Positions 58,787 through 61,608 of a stretch of 61,608 nucleotides of DNA are shown piece after piece. Made by a program: the position numbers and the translations under genes. The stretch spans positions 1 through 61,608 of the forward strand of contig NZ_JAGFJM010000078.1 in assembly GCF_024102715.1 (NCBI RefSeq). The letters run 5' to 3'. Numbering within the stretch: the first letter of the stretch is position 1; each line of letters begins with the position of its first letter. The notes under the pieces are model-generated. The model had not been told where the DNA came from. It searched no databases and saw only the letters and a program-made list of their open reading frames with translations. Source of the DNA: Nitrosomonas communis (GTDB lineage Bacteria; Pseudomonadota; Gammaproteobacteria; Burkholderiales; Nitrosomonadaceae).

Positions 58787-60172
58787 ATGAATATCCAGGA
58801 ACTCATTCAGCAGCGTGGCAAAGAAAATTTCGCACTACACGATCACTATCTCAATAGTCAGATGGTAAAAGTGTTGAAAACCATAGGCTTTGATCGTCAT
58901 TATGTAAAAGCTGAAGGAGCTTATCTTTTTGACGAGCAAGGTCATCGCTATCTTGACTTACTGAGTGGTTTTGGTGTCTTTGCAGTTGGACGCAATCACC
59001 CGCATATCGTGCAGACGCTTAAAGATGTCCTCAGCGCGGAACTTCCTAATCTGGTGCAGCTGGATGTATCGCTGTTGTCCGGTTTGCTCGCCGAAAAGCT
59101 GGTCGCCATTAGTCCAGCAGGCCTGGAACGCGTGTTCTTCGCCAACTCCGGCACCGAAACAATCGAAGCCGCAATCAAATTTAGCCGTTATGCCACAGGC
59201 AAATCTAAAATTGTTTATTGCCAGGGAGGATATCATGGCCTCAGCCTGGGCTCGCTTTCTGCTACTGGAGATCCTCACTACAAGCAAGGGTTTGGTCCGC
59301 TAATACCGGATTTTATCGAGATTCCGTTTAATGATCTGGCCGCTTTGGAAGAAGCACTCTCCCAGCAGGACGTGGCCGCCTTTATTACCGAACCGATCCA
59401 AGGGCATGGTGTCTGGCTCCCGGATGATCATTACTTGCCAGAAGCTGCCGAACTGGTACGTCGTTATGGCGCATTATTGATCGCGGATGAAGTGCAAACA
59501 GGACTGGGGCGCACCGGTAAATGGTGGGCGGTAGAACATTGGTCAGTCGTTCCGGATATCCTTTGCATGGCAAAAGCGCTATCTGGCGGATTCGTTCCGG
59601 TTGGCGCACTAGTCTGCAAGGAATGGATTTTTGATCGCGTTTTCAATCGTATGGACCGGGCCGTTGTGCATGGCAGCACCTTCGGTAAAAATAATCTTGC
59701 TATGGCAGCTGGATTCGCCACTTTGGAAGTACTGGAATCAGAAAACCTGATCGAAAAATCTGCTCAATCCGGCCAAGCGATTATCGACGCGCTGCAATTC
59801 CTGGTTGGAGAATATGAATGTCTGAAGGAAATTCGCGGCAAAGGCATGATGGTTGCTTTAGAATTCACTGAACCGAAAAGTCTGTCACTGAAAATATCCT
59901 GGAAAATGCTGGAAGCAGCTAACAAAGGATTGTTTTCGCAAATGATCACCGTCCCCTTGTTTGCCCGGCATCGTATTCTGTCCCAAGTAGCCGGTCATGG
60001 CATGAATATCGTCAAGTTTATTCCGCCACTCATCCTCACAGAAGCCGATATCAAGTGGATGGTAGAGGCAGTCAAAAACGTTGTCGCTGACGCACACCGC
60101 GGCCCGGCGGCAGTTTGGGATTTAGGCAGGATACTTGCTGCCAAGGCGCTGCGAATAAAAGCAGGCACTTAA
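58787..60172 (+). CDS. Class III PLP aminotransferase, HpnO-like
   Basis: This fold-type I PLP enzyme resembles ornithine/acetylornithine aminotransferases. The family features are FFANSGTETIEAAIKFSRY, FITEPIQGHG, LLIADEVQTGLGRTG and the PLP Lys in MAKALSGGF. At 461 residues it has longer ends than ArgD. The size and motifs fit HpnO, which makes aminobacteriohopanetriol from a hopanoid, but no other hopanoid gene lies here, so this stays tentative. GGAG lies eight bases before the ATG. It overlaps the convergent dnaQ stop by 4 bases. Confidence 0.8.
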   Translation: MNIQELIQQRGKENFALHDHYLNSQMVKVLKTIGFDRHYVKAEGAYLFDEQGHRYLDLLSGFGVFAVGRNHPHIVQTLKDVLSAELPNLVQLDVSLLSGLLAEKLVAISPAGLERVFFANSGTETIEAAIKFSRYATGKSKIVYCQGGYHGLSLGSLSATGDPHYKQGFGPLIPDFIEIPFNDLAALEEALSQQDVAAFITEPIQGHGVWLPDDHYLPEAAELVRRYGALLIADEVQTGLGRTGKWWAVEHWSVVPDILCMAKALSGGFVPVGALVCKEWIFDRVFNRMDRAVVHGSTFGKNNLAMAAGFATLEVLESENLIEKSAQSGQAIIDALQFLVGEYECLKEIRGKGMMVALEFTEPKSLSLKISWKMLEAANKGLFSQMITVPLFARHRILSQVAGHGMNIVKFIPPLILTEADIKWMVEAVKNVVADAHRGPAAVWDLGRILAAKALRIKAGT

Positions 60173-60864
60173 ACTTTGAGTTTCCATAAACACTTCCCTT
60201 TACTTTCTTTATCAATGTTGTCAAGCTGCTGCGCATGTAATGCAAGCTCTTTCTCGCTGGCTGACAGTACAGTCAAATGCAGATTTTCCACCATGACTGC
60301 TGTATCGATTGATGATGGCGCAATATCCAATTCCATCAACAGACTTTCTTGTCCTCTGGTCATGGCTAAATACACTTCAGCCAAAAGCTCCGCATCCAAT
60401 AAGGCGCCATGCAAAGTGCGTCTTGAATGGTCAATCTGATAGCGCTCGCATAATGCATCCAGGTTATTCCGTTTACCAGGATGCAACTCTTTGGCAATAA
60501 CAAGAGTATCCGTAATCACGGTGCAGTAATTTTTCAGAGACTGCAACCTGATCAGCCCTAATTCATGATCGAGAAACCCCACATCAAACGGGGCATTATG
60601 AATGAGAAGCTCGGCACCCTCAATGAACGCTAGCAAATCTTCACAAATATCACGGAATTTATGTTTATCCTGTAGAAATTCTCTGGTCAGTCCATGTATT
60701 TGCAGCGCACTGGCATCACTTTCCCGTTCAGGATTGAGGTAGTAATGAAAATGACGGCCGGTCAATTGCCGGCTACACATTTCAACAGCTGCTATTTCAA
60801 CAATGCGGTGACCCAGCTTTGGATCTAAGCCGGTTGTTTCAGTATCAAGAAAAATTTGCCGCAT
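60169..60864 (-). CDS. dnaQ: DNA polymerase III epsilon subunit (proofreading exonuclease)
   Basis: DnaQ is the 3'-5' exonuclease of the replicative polymerase core. Exo I is FLDTETTGLDP (Asp7 and Glu9), Exo II is LLIHNAPFDVGFLDHEL, Exo III is HGALLDAELLAEVYLAM. A clamp-binding and alpha-binding tail follows. The ATG at 60864 is used; the codon before it is a TTG. The start overlaps the rnhA stop by one base (TGATG), a coupled arrangement common in betaproteobacteria. Confidence 0.96.
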   Translation of the reverse strand: MRQIFLDTETTGLDPKLGHRIVEIAAVEMCSRQLTGRHFHYYLNPERESDASALQIHGLTREFLQDKHKFRDICEDLLAFIEGAELLIHNAPFDVGFLDHELGLIRLQSLKNYCTVITDTLVIAKELHPGKRNNLDALCERYQIDHSRRTLHGALLDAELLAEVYLAMTRGQESLLMELDIAPSSIDTAVMVENLHLTVLSASEKELALHAQQLDNIDKESKGKCLWKLKV

Positions 60865-61364
60865 CAATCGCTTGCCTTGCCATCTGAGTTACACTTGCTT
60901 GCGGTCACCGCTTCCACGCCGCGGTTAGCCAACTCATCCGCGCGCTCATTACCATCATGACCAGCATGCCCTCGTATCCAGCACCATTCAATTTGATATT
61001 GCTGTGACAATTGATCAAGTTCCCTCCACAACTCTTCATTCTTCACCGGCTTCCTGTCAGCAGTACGCCATCCCCGTCTTTTCCAGGCATGTATCCATTC
61101 ACTGATACCTTTTTGCACATACTGGGAATCAGTATGCAGTTGTATTCTGCAGGATTGCCCTGAAACAGGCAGCGATGCTAATGCCTGCAATGCACGAATC
61201 GCTGCGATCAACTCCATCCTATTATTGGTGGTTCTTTCTTCTCCGCCAAATAATTCCCATATGCCCCCCCGGTATTTCAGCAAAGCGCCCCATCCGCCAA
61301 TACCGGGATTGCCCTTGCAGGCACCATCCGTAAAAATCTCCACCACGCATGTAGCGTCTTGCAT
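60864..61364 (-). CDS. rnhA: Ribonuclease HI
   Basis: It cuts RNA in RNA-DNA hybrids. The four catalytic acids are in [12 protein letters not shown] (Asp13), [12 protein letters not shown] (Glu), LHTDSQYV (Asp) and [10 protein letters not shown] (Asp). The 166-residue protein has the basic handle region [18 protein letters not shown]. It is coupled to dnaQ downstream and lies 60 bases after a methyltransferase gene. Confidence 0.97.
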   Translation of the reverse strand: MQDATCVVEIFTDGACKGNPGIGGWGALLKYRGGIWELFGGEERTTNNRMELIAAIRALQALASLPVSGQSCRIQLHTDSQYVQKGISEWIHAWKRRGWRTADRKPVKNEELWRELDQLSQQYQIEWCWIRGHAGHDGNERADELANRGVEAVTASKCNSDGKASD

Positions 61365-61424
61365 GTCTATCTCTTATTTGCAGTACTACTTGATCATTGT
61401 GATCGTTAACGAATGTAATGACGC

Positions 61425-61608
61425 TCACTTCACACTATCTTTGAATTTCTGCGTCACCGACGCAACTTTTCTTTTAGCAGATAAACTATTTTCCCAGCAA
61501 GGCTTAATAATACGCATGCCATGGACTCGCTTGATCGCCTGTAAGAAATAAACGCCGCCTGAAATCGGCCACCAACGATCCCCCGCAGCCTCCATAAAAT
61601 GAAAACGC
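61425..61608 (-). CDS. SAM-dependent methyltransferase, C-terminal part, cut by window edge
   Basis: The last 61 codons of a minus-strand gene end in TGA at 61425-61427. The visible part reads GDRWWPISGGVYFLQAIKRV followed by HGMRII and a basic tail. This is the C-terminus of the small class I methyltransferase that usually precedes rnhA-dnaQ in betaproteobacteria, often after a glyoxalase II gene. The SAM-binding part is outside the window; the substrate is unknown. Confidence 0.8.
   Translation of the reverse strand, partial: RFHFMEAAGDRWWPISGGVYFLQAIKRVHGMRIIKPCWENSLSAKRKVASVTQKFKDSVK

Noticed and set aside
1-61608. tRNA, rRNA, CRISPR, prophage or defence islands
   Set aside because: No cloverleaf, regular repeat-spacer series, phage structural gene or known defence gene was recognised while reading the gaps and frames; a covariance-model search could still find a missed small RNA.

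Overview
The window looks like a chromosomal segment of a betaproteobacterium, most likely a Nitrosomonas-type ammonia oxidiser (Nitrosomonadaceae). This is inferred from protein style and gene order: Arg32-type EF-P with EarP, ppc beside hemCDXY, pilC-pilD-coaE-zapD-yacG, argJ-DUF815-Nudix/ThiE, the ndk-rlmN-pilW-rodZ-ispG-hisS-yfgM-bamB-der run, an HpnO-like aminotransferase, and many insertion-sequence remains. No rRNA, tRNA or CRISPR array was found. Most of the window is conserved housekeeping sequence.

Layout. 1-5300 is a damaged edge. An IS630-type element enters from the left and appears to have cut off the front of a PAS-GGDEF-EAL gene. A CaCA-type antiporter gene follows with two frameshifts, and then a badly decayed IS transposase. 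5300-10100 (minus) holds ppc, earP and efp. 10200-13900 (plus) is hemC-hemD-hemX-hemY. A ferredoxin-type reductase and a divergent SDR epimerase follow. 16100-19900 (plus) is pilC-pilD-coaE-zapD-yacG. 19900-23060 (minus) is argJ, a DUF815 ATPase and a Nudix-ThiE fusion. tusA-like, pmbA, darP, a YdjM-like membrane protein and a cysK-cysE-glcG operon come next. 29525-33694 is a very large MASE1-PAS-GGDEF-EAL protein.

33700-36600 is the accessory part: a Cu(I)-type csoR and a copZ chaperone without a P-type ATPase, two transposase fossils (IS5 family and IS982 family), an unexplained open stretch, and a tiny unit for a 24-residue hydrophobic peptide. That unit has its own Shine-Dalgarno sequence, a TATAAT box inside a palindrome, and a Rho-independent terminator. 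It is the best candidate in the window for something undescribed. From 36600 on come thyA-folA, an M17 aminopeptidase, mltD, nrdA-nrdB, a three-part LplT-PlsC-acyl-ACP synthetase fusion, the ndk-to-der cluster, a class III aminotransferase with a long leader, rnhA-dnaQ, and the end of a methyltransferase.

How the parts work together. hemCDXY supports tetrapyrrole synthesis. ppc gives anaplerotic oxaloacetate. EarP rhamnosylates EF-P for translation through polyproline. cysE and cysK make cysteine. thyA, folA and nrdAB supply deoxynucleotides. bamB, yfgM, rodZ, mltD and the phospholipid-repair fusion serve the envelope. pilC, pilD and pilW serve type IV pili, and the two GGDEF-EAL proteins point to c-di-GMP control of surface behaviour. 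Several predicted starts were moved downstream where the longest open frame began at a poor codon or overlapped its neighbour.
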